DNA of 48,544 bases from Candidatus Anammoximicrobium sp. (lineage in GTDB: Bacteria > Planctomycetota > Planctomycetia > Pirellulales > Pirellulaceae). This document shows positions 35,211 to 43,671 of the stretch, piece by piece; the first letter of the stretch is position 1; the number at the start of each line of letters is the position of its first letter. Location: assembly GCA_012515235.1 (NCBI GenBank), contig JAAYYU010000006.1, positions 1-48,544 of the forward strand, given 5' to 3'. The translations under genes were made by a program, and so were the position numbers. The notes under the pieces are model-generated. The model was not told the DNA's origin, did no database searches, and saw only the letters and a list, made by a program, of their open reading frames with translations.

Positions 35211-35780
35211 TCAGGCATGAAAGAACTTCTCCAACTGGTCCAACACTTCACGTTCTGCCTTGGAGATCTTGCTCTTGATTCCGAGCATGCCGCCCGCAGC
35301 CCGCGCGATTTTCCTGGCCAGCGTCAAAACGTCGTGTTTCAGTTCGACGATTTCGTCCGGTTCGAGTTGCTGACACAACGCTTGAATGTAATGCTCCCAA
35401 GCCTCGAACATCTCCCGGCCAGGCTTCTTGTCCAGCCAGTAATCGATCAACAGGTACTGGTTGCCGCCGGACTTGACGCTGCTTTCCTGAGCCGCCCGGA
35501 TGATGGCCTTGCGCTCTTCCGACTGGACCTTGCCGTCAGCCCAAGCGACTTGAATCAGCGGAATCACCGCCAATGCGGCCAGGGTCTCCGGTCCGATGTC
35601 CAGTTCGATCAACCGGTCCAGCACCCCTTCATCGTCGATTCCACTGGCCGCGGCTAATTGGGCTCGCTGGTCCATTTTCGCCATGCGATTGCGGAATTCG
35701 TTGAGCAGTTGTTGGTCCTTGACGTGATAGAACGCATCCACCAGCGTCTGTGCGCGGGATCCCGATAATCCTTTGGACAT
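35211..35780 (-). CDS. TerB-like conserved protein
   Basis: Helical protein of 189 residues. LIQVAWADGKVQSEERKAII is the typical TerB-type metal-binding turn (ADGxxxxxE), seen in tellurite-resistance-like proteins that are mostly of unknown function. No signal peptide or membrane helix is visible, so it is cytoplasmic. The C-terminus is charged (KAEREVLDQLEKFF). The ATG at 35780 has a weak AAGGGAAAGA upstream. It is divergent from the cyclophilin gene across 119 bases. Confidence 0.72.
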   Translation of the reverse strand: MSKGLSGSRAQTLVDAFYHVKDQQLLNEFRNRMAKMDQRAQLAAASGIDDEGVLDRLIELDIGPETLAALAVIPLIQVAWADGKVQSEERKAIIRAAQESSVKSGGNQYLLIDYWLDKKPGREMFEAWEHYIQALCQQLEPDEIVELKHDVLTLARKIARAAGGMLGIKSKISKAEREVLDQLEKFFHA

Positions 35781-35899
35781 GGAGTTCTTTCCCTTATTCG
35801 TGATGCCCTTTTTTCAACAGGCGGTTAGCGCCGGCGGCCCGATACGCTATGCTGCCGTCCTTTCGGGACATTCCCCTCAAGCACAAGCGAGGAATCGAC

Positions 35900-36343
35900 A
35901 TGAAGATCGCGACGATCAAGACTACGCGTGGGACTATAAAGATTAAACTGCACGCTGACAAGACGCCGAAGACGGTGGACAACTTCGTCAAACTGGCCGA
36001 GAAGGGCTTCTACAACGGCCTGAAATTCCATCGCGTGATCGCCAGTTTCATGATTCAGACGGGCTGTCCGGAAGGCACGGGACGCGGCGGCCCCGGCTAC
36101 CGCTTCGACGACGAATTCCATCCCGATCTGAAGCATGACGGTCCTGGCGTGCTGTCCATGGCCAACGCCGGCCCCAACACGAACGGGTCGCAGTTCTTCA
36201 TCACCCACGTGCCCTGCCCGCACCTGGACGGCAAGCATTCCGTGTTCGGCCGGGTGCTGGAAGGCCAGGATGTGGTCGACGCGATCCGCCAAGGCGACAA
36301 GATGGAAAGCGTGACGATCAGCGAGGTCGAGAAAGAAGCGTGA
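35900..36343 (+). CDS. Cyclophilin-type peptidyl-prolyl isomerase
   Basis: Single-domain cyclophilin of 147 residues. It has [17 protein letters not shown] with the catalytic Arg in FHRV, the loop [15 protein letters not shown], and [17 protein letters not shown] with the conserved SQFFI. It lacks a signal peptide, so it is the cytoplasmic form that helps folding. The ATG at 35900 follows AAGCGAGGAATCGAC; the ORF to 35849 adds 17 residues without similarity. Downstream is the family 1 element at 36508. Confidence 0.92.
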   Translation: MKIATIKTTRGTIKIKLHADKTPKTVDNFVKLAEKGFYNGLKFHRVIASFMIQTGCPEGTGRGGPGYRFDDEFHPDLKHDGPGVLSMANAGPNTNGSQFFITHVPCPHLDGKHSVFGRVLEGQDVVDAIRQGDKMESVTISEVEKEA

Positions 36344-36507
36344 GCCGGGGTCGGAATGCCGCAAAGCGGAATGCCGCCCAGCACCCTGCCGGACGATCCG
36401 CAAACTGGGCGGCCGGTACGGTGCAAGAAGGCCAGCGGAGGAACTCTCGCACCAAACGGTGTCGGCCCTCGCTGCGCGTCGTTGATGCAGTCACGGTTTT
36501 TGATGCT

Positions 36508-36604
36508 GGGGTCAGGCTTACAGAATTCAATTTTGGCCGAGCAGCGTCGTACCCTATGGCCGACGCCACGACAGGCCAAAATTGAATTCTGTAAGCCTGA
36601 CCCC
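36508..36604. repeat. 97-bp palindromic element, family 1, copy 2
   Basis: Exactly 97 bases with 31-bp perfect arms beginning GGGGTCAGGCTTACAGAATT; the arm has AATTTT where copy 1 has AGTTTT. The inner part (GCAGCGTCGT...) retains the CGAGCAG..CGT segment shared with other copies in the same orientation. It lies between the cyclophilin gene end (36343) and the ABC permease gene end (36642); bases 36344-36507 hold nothing else. Confidence 0.9.
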
Positions 36605-36641
36605 ATTCTCAAACGATGCGCACGCGGCGACGGCGCCGGAC

Positions 36642-38111
36642 CTACAGCGATTTCCCCACGTCGGTGCGATAAGCCGAAAGCGCCGGGAAGAAACCAAACA
36701 AGACGGCCAGCAGGAGGATGGCGGGGATCAACAGGGCTTCGCTCAGTTCGATGTTCCAGAAACCAATCGCTACGCCCGTCTGGGCCGCGATCAGCGGTCC
36801 GGCCAGCGCGTTGAGCGCGTGGGCGACTAGCCAGCCTGCGATTCCCCCGCCCAGCGACAGCAGGACCGACTCCAGCAGGATGATCGTCATCACCGTGTCG
36901 CGGCCGGCGCCCAAGGCCCGTATCACGGCGATCTCGTGCCGCCGCTCGCTCATCGAGTTGTAGATGCTGACCAGAATGCTGATTCCGGAGACGACGCAAA
37001 TCATTGCGGTCAGGACCAGTAGCACGGTCTGAATCGGCCTGACAATGACTTCAAACAAGTTGTAGATCTCCAGCACGGGCAGAACCGCCTGGGCCTCCCG
37101 GCCCTCGTTGATCGTGTTCTGCAGGCCCGGCGTCACCGCGGCATCCACCGTCCGGATCAGAACCGCAGTGACCTCGCGCTGGTTCATCGGAATCGGGCCA
37201 GCCGCCGCATGATCGTGCCCATGATCGTGGCCGTGCGCATGGTCGTCGCCGTGGTCGTGGTCATGGTCATGCGCCGGATCATGGTCTTGAGGCTTAGGGG
37301 CGTGCGCTTGATCAGGGGCCTGATCGTGGTCGTGCGGCGGATCCTGATCGTGGGCGTGGGCGTGTTCCGCGTCCTCGTCCACCGGCTTGGCGTGGTCCGC
37401 CATCAGGTAGAAGCCTTCCATGTTGACGAACACGGCGCGGTCGTTGGGCGTGCCCGAACGTTTCAGAATGCCGACGACGGTAAAGCCTTGAGCGTGGACG
37501 TGACCCTCCGGGTCGCCGTGGGCGGGATGGAGTTCGGCGCCCAGGCCCGCGCCCAATTCCCGCGCCGCCACGGCGCCCAGCACCGCTTCAAAGTAGCCGT
37601 GCTCGGCGCTCTTGTGCTGGAAATTGCGACCTGCGGCGAACTCGAATTTCCGGTCCATCTCCGGGCCGAAACGGAGTTTGTCCAGAAAGGCCGGCGTGGT
37701 GCCCACCAGTCGGAACTCTTCGACGTAATCGCCCAGGCAGACGGGAATCGCCAAAGCGACCGACCGGCCAAAACGGCCGTCTCGTTTCAGGTCGATGCGG
37801 CCGGGGTCCGCCTGCTCCCGCTGCCGCTGTTCCGCAGTCAGGAATTCCAGGTAGTACTCGTACGGGATGTTCTCGACCGGCTGGCTCAGGTAGTAGACCG
37901 TGTTCAGCGTCAGTTGCAGCTTGCCGCCCTTGGCGCCCACGATCATGTTGTAGCCCAGGCTGGCGTTGCTGCGAAACGATTCGGACACGACGCCGTGGAT
38001 GGACAGAACGGCCACCACGAGCATGACGCCCAAGCCCATCGACAGCGCGGTCAACAGCGAAGCCAGCGCCCGCTGCCGAATGCTCCGCCAGGCGATCCCA
38101 AACAGACTCAT
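36642..38111 (-). CDS. ABC transporter permease with His-rich insert
   Basis: FtsX/MacB-type permease of 489 residues: a first transmembrane helix (residues about 17-42), a large periplasmic domain, then three C-terminal helices (PIQTVLLVLTAMICVVSGIS, VMTIILLESVLLSLGGGIA and LIPAILLLAVLFGFFPALS). It has the cytoplasmic coupling segment SMSERRHEIAVIRALGAG. In the periplasmic domain, about residues 246-301 hold roughly 17 His interleaved with Asp, an unusual metal-binding-like insertion. ATG 38111 follows GAGGAACC. The ATPase gene is 71 bases upstream. The pair resembles macrolide/lipoprotein exporters; the His-rich loop points to metal ions as substrate or sensor. Confidence 0.88.
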   Translation of the reverse strand: MSLFGIAWRSIRQRALASLLTALSMGLGVMLVVAVLSIHGVVSESFRSNASLGYNMIVGAKGGKLQLTLNTVYYLSQPVENIPYEYYLEFLTAEQRQREQADPGRIDLKRDGRFGRSVALAIPVCLGDYVEEFRLVGTTPAFLDKLRFGPEMDRKFEFAAGRNFQHKSAEHGYFEAVLGAVAARELGAGLGAELHPAHGDPEGHVHAQGFTVVGILKRSGTPNDRAVFVNMEGFYLMADHAKPVDEDAEHAHAHDQDPPHDHDQAPDQAHAPKPQDHDPAHDHDHDHGDDHAHGHDHGHDHAAAGPIPMNQREVTAVLIRTVDAAVTPGLQNTINEGREAQAVLPVLEIYNLFEVIVRPIQTVLLVLTAMICVVSGISILVSIYNSMSERRHEIAVIRALGAGRDTVMTIILLESVLLSLGGGIAGWLVAHALNALAGPLIAAQTGVAIGFWNIELSEALLIPAILLLAVLFGFFPALSAYRTDVGKSL

Positions 38112-38182
38112 GAGCGGTTCCTCTTTCGCCGGCGGGGACTCCGTCCCGACCCGGCCAAGACAAAATCCCAACCTGCGGTCGT

Positions 38183-38845
38183 CTACACTCGATTGATCTC
38201 TTCCAGACGATCGACGCGTTCGAACTGGCTGGCGACCTCCTGGGAATGCGTCACCATCAACAACCCGATGTTCTCTTCGCGGCACGTCTCGCGGATCAAT
38301 TCCACGATCTGGCTCTGGTGGGCGTGATCGACGTTCGCCGTCGGCTCATCGGCCAGGATCAAGGCGGGGCGGTTGGCCAACGCCCGGGCCACGGCCACCC
38401 GCTGCTGTTCGCCCACCGACAAGGCCGACGGATTGTGGCTCGCGCGCGCCGTCAGCCCGACGCGATCCAGGAGCATTTGGGCCCGCGGCGGATCCTTGCG
38501 GCCGCGGGCAAAGGTCATCCCCAGCAAGACGTTTTCCAACGCGCTGAAGCCGGGCAAGAGATTGAACGTCTGGAAGATATAGCCGATCTTGGCGGCGCGA
38601 AACCGGTCGCGGCCGGCCTCGGACAAGCTCTCGATATCCGTGCCGTCGATGCGGACCGCGCCCGCATCCGCGCGGCGAATCCCCGCGATCACGTGCAACA
38701 TGGTCGTCTTGCCACAGCCGCTGGGACCGACCAGCACCATCTGTTCGTTGCGCTGCAATTGAAAGCGGGGAATGTCCAGGATGGGCAATTGGTCCCCATT
38801 CGGCTCGACAAACGACTTTTTGACGTTTTCCAGGTCTAGCAACAA
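38183..38845 (-). CDS. ABC transporter ATP-binding protein
   Basis: Nucleotide-binding subunit of about 220 residues, LolD/MacB-like. VLVGPSGCGKTTMLHVIAG is Walker A, IFQTFNLLPGFSALENVLLG the Q-loop, PSALSVGEQQRVAVARALAN the signature motif (LSVGEQQ), RPALILADEPTANVD Walker B, and LMVTHSQEVA the H-loop. The start is uncertain: the frame stays open through the repeat at 38864-38963 to a TTG at 38938, but a TTG at 38845 after AAGGAA (38852-38857) gives the usual length. It works with the permease downstream. Confidence 0.88.
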   Translation of the reverse strand: MLLDLENVKKSFVEPNGDQLPILDIPRFQLQRNEQMVLVGPSGCGKTTMLHVIAGIRRADAGAVRIDGTDIESLSEAGRDRFRAAKIGYIFQTFNLLPGFSALENVLLGMTFARGRKDPPRAQMLLDRVGLTARASHNPSALSVGEQQRVAVARALANRPALILADEPTANVDHAHQSQIVELIRETCREENIGLLMVTHSQEVASQFERVDRLEEINRV

Positions 38846-38863
38846 AGCAGTTTCCTTGACGCT

Positions 38864-38963
38864 GGAGTCGCGCTTTTCAGAATTCAGTTTTGGCCGAGCA
38901 GCATCGTTCCATGCATGGCCAGGCTTACCATCGGCCAAAACTGAATGCTGGAAGCCTGACCCC
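38864..38963. repeat. Family 1 palindromic element, copy 3 (degenerate)
   Basis: The core and right half match the 97-bp family (right arm GGCCAAAACTGAATGCTGG... GACCCC), but the left end is altered (GGAGTCGCGCTTTTCAG instead of GGGGTCAGGCTTACAG) and the unit is about 100 bases. The inner sequence keeps GCATCGTTCCATG. It directly precedes the ABC ATPase gene on the minus strand and could carry or disrupt its start and promoter. Confidence 0.8.
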
Positions 38964-38977
38964 TGTTCTCTGTCGGC

Positions 38978-39922
38978 TCACACGGACGCGGTCGCCAACG
39001 TCCGCTCCAGACCCAATTCGCGCAGGACCCGCTGGACCTGTTCGCGTTCTCGCTGGCGGAACCGCTGGAATGGTTCCGCCAGCGCGTCTTCGCAGATCCC
39101 CAGGCAGGCGAGCGCACACTTAACGCCCTTCACAAACGCCGAAGAATGTCTGCCGATCGTGTACAGCGAATCGCCCAGCTCTTCGACGCGGCGCTGCAGC
39201 CGGGCGAGCCGCTCGCGGTCGCCTTGACCGGCCGCTTCATAGACATCGACGAACAGCCGCGGCAGCAGATTCGCGCCGCCGCACACGCCGCCGTGCCCGC
39301 CCAGGGCGAGCGATTCGGCCAACAACCGCTCCGGGCCCATCAGCAACGCCGCGCCGGGATACGTCCGGACCACTCCGGCCGCCTGCCGGAAGTAGTCCAA
39401 ATCCCCGGAACTGTCCTTCAGGCCGACAATGTTCGGCAGGGCCAGCGCCTGCCGCAGGGTGTCCAGTTCGAACTTGAGTTTCGTATGGCTGGGCATGTTG
39501 TACAGGAACACCGGCAGCGGCATCTCGACGACGATGTGCTCCAGGTATTCCAGCAGCTCCGGCTGGCCGGCGGGAAAGTAATAGGGCGCAGCCAGGACGA
39601 CCGCCGCCGCTCCCTCGTCCGCCGCGATTCCCGCCAGATTGACCGATTCCACAAAAGCCGTGTCCGTGACGCCGACCAGGACGGGCACCCGGCCGCCCAC
39701 TTGCCCACAGACACGCTCGATCAACTCGCACCGCAGCCGGTAGCTCAGGCTGGGACCTTCGCCGGTCGTGCCCAAGATAAACAGCCCGTGGACGCCTCCC
39801 GCCAGGATGTGTTCGACCAGCCGTTCCAGCCCCGCCAGATCCAGCGTGTCGCGGTCCTTCAACGGAGTGACCATCGGCGGGACAATGCCCCGCAACGGGT
39901 GTGGGAGAGTCGCTTTGGACAT
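38978..39922 (-). CDS. DapA/NanA-family aldolase
   Basis: Class I aldolase/lyase of 314 residues. FILGTTGEGPSLSYRLRCEL has the substrate-carboxylate-binding GTTGE, PVFLYNMPSHT the catalytic Tyr, and IVGLKDSSGDLDYF the Schiff-base Lys. This matches dihydrodipicolinate synthase, N-acetylneuraminate lyase and related keto-acid aldolases, which cannot be told apart from sequence alone. I use ATG 39922; the frame extends to 39985 through residues without similarity. It is downstream of the sialidase-like gene by 63 bases on the same strand. This context supports cleavage of a sialic-acid-like keto-sugar rather than lysine synthesis. Confidence 0.86.
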   Translation of the reverse strand: MSKATLPHPLRGIVPPMVTPLKDRDTLDLAGLERLVEHILAGGVHGLFILGTTGEGPSLSYRLRCELIERVCGQVGGRVPVLVGVTDTAFVESVNLAGIAADEGAAAVVLAAPYYFPAGQPELLEYLEHIVVEMPLPVFLYNMPSHTKLKFELDTLRQALALPNIVGLKDSSGDLDYFRQAAGVVRTYPGAALLMGPERLLAESLALGGHGGVCGGANLLPRLFVDVYEAAGQGDRERLARLQRRVEELGDSLYTIGRHSSAFVKGVKCALACLGICEDALAEPFQRFRQREREQVQRVLRELGLERTLATASV

Positions 39923-39985
39923 AGGGAAACCGCTCGTTTTTGAGGACGTGTTGCTAACTACGTTTTCCAGGCGGCCTTGGTTCAA

Positions 39986-41047
39986 CTAATTCGGCCACTG
40001 GCCGTCCGCCAACTCCCGCAAGACCAGCTGGGCGGGGACGACGCCCACGTGCTTGACCCGCTGCCGCTTCCAGGTGTACGTGATATGCACCGTACCGTCC
40101 TGGGCCTGCATCGCGGCGGGATAGGAGTACTCGCCGGGTTCGCGCTCCAGGACCAAGGCCGCCTGCCACTTCCCGGCTGCATAGACCGTCACATTCAACG
40201 GACTGCGGCCGCGCGGCGTGTGGTTGTAGACCAACAGATGCCGGCCGTCGGCCAGCGTCACCGCGTCCAGTCCGGAGTTTGGATTGGGCAATCCCGTCAG
40301 GTTCATGGGGCTCCACGTCGCTCCCTGGTCACGCGACACGGTCTCCCAAATTCTGCCTTGTCGGCTGCGGCCGACCGACCACAAGGCGCCGTCCGCCTGC
40401 AAGAGCAACGCCGGTTGAATCGCGGCGATCTTCGCCGGGTCGTTGATCGGCTCGGTCTTGGCCCACGTTTTGCCAAAGTCCGTGGTCCATTCAAAATGCA
40501 CCCGCCAGCCGGCGTGCTCCGTGCTGGAGCCGCACAGGATCTTGCCGCCCGGCAGTTCGACAGGCTTGTTCTTGATCGGCCCCAGGATGCCGTCCGGCAA
40601 GCGAACCGCGGCCGACCACGTTTGGCCGGCGTCGTCGCTGGTCTTCAGAACGCCCCACCACGTGCTCGGACTCGGCCCGACCTTGTAGAACAGCAACAGC
40701 GGGCCGCGGCTGGGCTGGAACAACACCGGATTCCAGCACGGATACCGCCGCTCGGGCGATTCCACGCCGTTGGCTGCCTCGATCGGCGCAGTCCAGCGGC
40801 GATCGACGTAGCGGGCGACCCAGATTCCGACGTCGGGACTCTTTTCCCGTGTGCCGCCAAACCAGGCGGCGACCAGCGTCCCGTCGCCCGCCTGGGCGAT
40901 GGTCGACGCGTGGCATTGCGGGAACGGCGCCGTCTGGTAGATGAATTCGTCCAGCACGATGCCCTCGCGGAACGGCTCCGCCGCCGCAGCAGTGCCTGAA
41001 GCGGCCATCGTGAGAACCCCGCACGCGACCAACAAAACGCTACGCAT
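39986..41047 (-). CDS. Secreted sialidase-like (BNR) protein
   Basis: Protein of 353 residues with a signal peptide (SVLLVACGVLTMAASGTAAAA). It is a six-bladed propeller of the sialidase/neuraminidase superfamily: Asp boxes SDDAGQTWSAAV, TTDFGKTWAKTE and SRDQGATWSPMN, and the region AAWFGGTREKSPDVGIW typical of the 'BNR repeat-like' planctomycete subgroup. True sialidase activity needs three Arg and a Tyr-Glu pair that I cannot place. The ATG at 41047 follows GGGGAGAAATTCG; a possible earlier ATG lies at 41062. Its operon partner is the aldolase at 38978. Confidence 0.8.
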   Translation of the reverse strand: MRSVLLVACGVLTMAASGTAAAAEPFREGIVLDEFIYQTAPFPQCHASTIAQAGDGTLVAAWFGGTREKSPDVGIWVARYVDRRWTAPIEAANGVESPERRYPCWNPVLFQPSRGPLLLFYKVGPSPSTWWGVLKTSDDAGQTWSAAVRLPDGILGPIKNKPVELPGGKILCGSSTEHAGWRVHFEWTTDFGKTWAKTEPINDPAKIAAIQPALLLQADGALWSVGRSRQGRIWETVSRDQGATWSPMNLTGLPNPNSGLDAVTLADGRHLLVYNHTPRGRSPLNVTVYAAGKWQAALVLEREPGEYSYPAAMQAQDGTVHITYTWKRQRVKHVGVVPAQLVLRELADGQWPN

Positions 41048-41421
41048 CGAATTTCTCCCCATCTCGGCACAACCGTCAGTCCCTAGCCAGCTTACTGTCA
41101 GACCCGCACACGTCGGCGCCGTCTGCAAGATGAGTGTGAATCCCCCGCCAGACGTTGTCAAGTTTCCGGCGTCCGCGGACCGTCTTCTCCGGTCGGCCGC
41201 CGGTGCGTTGTACCGGTGAGACGCGAGTTGGAGGCGCAAACGGCCGGCACCAGGTAGAACGCATCCCAGTTCCCTTTGCGTCCTCTGTGCCCTCCGATGC
41301 TCCTGCTTGTTTTCCCCCGCGGACTGACGCATACTGTGTCCAATCTCGTGCGGCGAATTGGAACCTGATGCAACCCCCGTGACGAAGGGTTGCCGATTGC
41401 GCCGGCGATCGCGCGAGACGG

Positions 41422-41518
41422 GGGGTCAGGCTTACAGAATTCAATTTTGGCCGATGGTGAGTCCAGCCATGTGGAACGACCCTGCTCGGCCAAAATTGAA
41501 TTCTGTAAGCCTGACCCC
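41422..41518. repeat. 97-bp palindromic element, family 1, copy 4
   Basis: Exactly 97 bases with 33-bp perfect arms (GGGGTCAGGCTTACAGAATT...). Read in reverse, its inner part (GCAGGGTCGTTCCACATGG) matches the orientation marker of copies 1-3, so this copy is inverted relative to them. It lies in the 585-base divergent gap between two sialidase-like genes (41048-41632), the rest of which has no recognisable gene. Confidence 0.9.
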
Positions 41519-41632
41519 AGCTTCGCCCCCCTTCCCCGGCAACAAAATGAACCAACGGCGATTCGATTCTTCTGCCCCCATTTTTCTGCCAGCTGTCCGA
41601 TACTGGGACCCTTGAACTGAGGAGATTCACTC

Positions 41633-42871
41633 ATGCATCGACGTTGTTTTCTCACGACAGCCGCATCGGCCGCCGCGCTGTGTGGCCGGATCGCGGCCGC
41701 GCCGGCGGCGGAGGGCAACGCCTCGCTGATGGCATCGATCAGCAAACACACGCTGCGGCGGAATCGGGACGGAGGCGGGACGACGTGGTTTCATCCGCGG
41801 GCCTGTATGATGCCGGGGGCGGACGGAAAGCCGACTGCCCTGATGACGCTGCAGGCCATCGCGGGCTCGGACTACTTCGGGCCGGTCCATTGGTCGGCGT
41901 CGGCGGATCTGGGCGAGACGTGGAGCGAGCCGGCGCCGATCCCGGCGCTGGGCCGCGAGCCGGTCGCGGGCCACGAGGGGCTGCTGGCGGGCGTGTGTGA
42001 CGTGGTGCCGGAGTTCCACGCGCCCACCGGAACCGTTGTGGCGATGGGCCACGTCGTATTCTACCGCACCGCGCGCTTCTCGAACGCGGAACAACTGGCC
42101 CGCTATCCGGTGTACGCGGTCCGCCGCCGCGACGGCACGTGGTCCGAACGCAAGATTCTGCAATGGGACGATCCTCGTGGCGGGCACATCTATTCCAACG
42201 GTTGCGGCCAGCGCGTGGTGCTGCCCGGCGGCGACGTCATGATGTCGTTCACCTTCGGCCCCGGCGCGAGCAATCGCATGGTGGCCGGCGTACGGTGTAC
42301 GTTCGACGGCGAGGAGTTGCGCGTCGCGGAAGTCGGCCCGCCCCTGGAGAACAAAGCCGGCCGCGGACTGCTGGAGCCGTCCGTCACTCGTTTCCGCGAG
42401 CGGTTCTATCTGACGCTGCGCGCCGAGGACGGCCACGGCTACGCGGCGGTCAGTGACGACGGGTTGAACTATCAGCGCAAAACGGCGTGGGCTTGGGACG
42501 ACGGCAGTCCCATCGGCATGTCGACGACCCAGCAGCACTGGCTGACGCATTCCGACGGCCTGTTTCTGGTCTACACGCGCAAGGACGCGTCGAATGCGAA
42601 CGTGATCCGCTGGCGTTCGCCGCTGTGGGTGGCGCAGGTTGATCCCGAGCGGTTGTGCCTGCTGCGCAAGACGGAGACCGCCGTCCTGCCGCTGGTCGGC
42701 GACGGCGTCGGCGCTCCGGACGGCGTGGCCCTGATGGGCAACTTTCACGTCACCAACGCCAGCCCGGACCAATCGTGGGTCACGGTCGGCGAATGGCTGC
42801 CGCGAGGCGGCGCAAGGGGCGATCTGCTGTTGGCCAGAATCCGCTGGGCACGACCGAACCGTCTCCTTTGA
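41633..42871 (+). CDS. Secreted sialidase-like propeller protein
   Basis: Protein of 412 residues. The start [16 protein letters not shown] and [10 protein letters not shown] looks like a signal sequence (possibly Tat-like, with a single RR). The rest is a propeller with an Asp-box-like [16 protein letters not shown] and VSDDGLNYQ, typical of exo-sialidase-like planctomycete proteins that act on extracellular glycans. A ribosome site GAGGAGA is 8 bases upstream of ATG. It is divergent from the sialidase-like gene at 39986. Activity is unproven; many members of this group are uncharacterised. Confidence 0.78.
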   Translation: MHRRCFLTTAASAAALCGRIAAAPAAEGNASLMASISKHTLRRNRDGGGTTWFHPRACMMPGADGKPTALMTLQAIAGSDYFGPVHWSASADLGETWSEPAPIPALGREPVAGHEGLLAGVCDVVPEFHAPTGTVVAMGHVVFYRTARFSNAEQLARYPVYAVRRRDGTWSERKILQWDDPRGGHIYSNGCGQRVVLPGGDVMMSFTFGPGASNRMVAGVRCTFDGEELRVAEVGPPLENKAGRGLLEPSVTRFRERFYLTLRAEDGHGYAAVSDDGLNYQRKTAWAWDDGSPIGMSTTQQHWLTHSDGLFLVYTRKDASNANVIRWRSPLWVAQVDPERLCLLRKTETAVLPLVGDGVGAPDGVALMGNFHVTNASPDQSWVTVGEWLPRGGARGDLLLARIRWARPNRLL

Positions 42872-42973
42872 CCGCTGCCGGCCAGCGGTTCCGCGTCAGC
42901 CCGCCGCGTCTGGCGAGGCGGGCGAAGGATCGGCAAAACTGCCGGGGCGGAAACGGCTTGAGGACACAGCACG

Positions 42974-43660
42974 ATGGAGTTCCAGGGTTTCGACGCGTCG
43001 CTCTTTCAGTTTCTGGAAGAGTTGGCGGACAACAACCGCCGTCCGTGGTTCCAGGCCAACAAGGCGCGGTACGATCACGAGGTGCTGGAGCCGAGTCTGG
43101 CCTTCATCCGCGCCTTTGCGCCGCGACTGAAGAAGATCTCGCCGTACTTCGTGGCCAGCGATCGGCGCGTCGGCGGGTCGCTGATGCGCGTCTACCGGGA
43201 CACGCGTTTCGCGCGGGACAAGACGCCCTACAAGACCAACGTCGGCATCCAGTTCCGGCATGAATTCGCCAAGGACGTCCACGCGCCGGGCTTCTACGTC
43301 CACCTTGAACCCGGCGAGTGCTTCCTGGCGATGGGCCTGTGGCGGCCGGACGCCGGTTCGCTGGCAATGATCCGGCAAGCAATCGTGGACCACCCGGACC
43401 GCTGGAAGCGGGCCCGCAACGACCGCCGGTTCCACGCCCGAATCCAACTGGACGGGGACAGCCTGAAGACGCCGCCGCGTGGTTTTCCCTCCGATCACCC
43501 GCTGGTCGAAGACTTGAAACGGACCGATTTCATCGGGCTGGAGCAGTTGACCGAACAGGACGTGTTGCGGCCCCAGTACATCGACACCGTCGCCGCCTGC
43601 TTCGCCGCCAGCCGGCCGTTCATGCGTTTCCTCTGCGATGCGCTGCGCGTGCCGTTCTGA
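42974..43660 (+). CDS. TIGR02453/DUF2461 family protein
   Basis: Protein of 228 residues and no signal peptide. The family marks are FLEELADNNRRPWFQANKAR near the start, MRVYRDTRFARDKTPYKTNV in the middle, and ARNDRRFHARIQLDGDSLK, matching the TIGR02453/DUF2461 family found widely in bacteria. Function is unknown; no catalytic residues are evident. A GAGGA ribosome site lies 10 bases before ATG 42974. It is separated from the preceding gene by 102 bases and is convergent with the aminotransferase gene that ends at 43672. Confidence 0.85.
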   Translation: MEFQGFDASLFQFLEELADNNRRPWFQANKARYDHEVLEPSLAFIRAFAPRLKKISPYFVASDRRVGGSLMRVYRDTRFARDKTPYKTNVGIQFRHEFAKDVHAPGFYVHLEPGECFLAMGLWRPDAGSLAMIRQAIVDHPDRWKRARNDRRFHARIQLDGDSLKTPPRGFPSDHPLVEDLKRTDFIGLEQLTEQDVLRPQYIDTVAACFAASRPFMRFLCDALRVPF

Positions 43661-43671
43661 CACAGCCGCGG

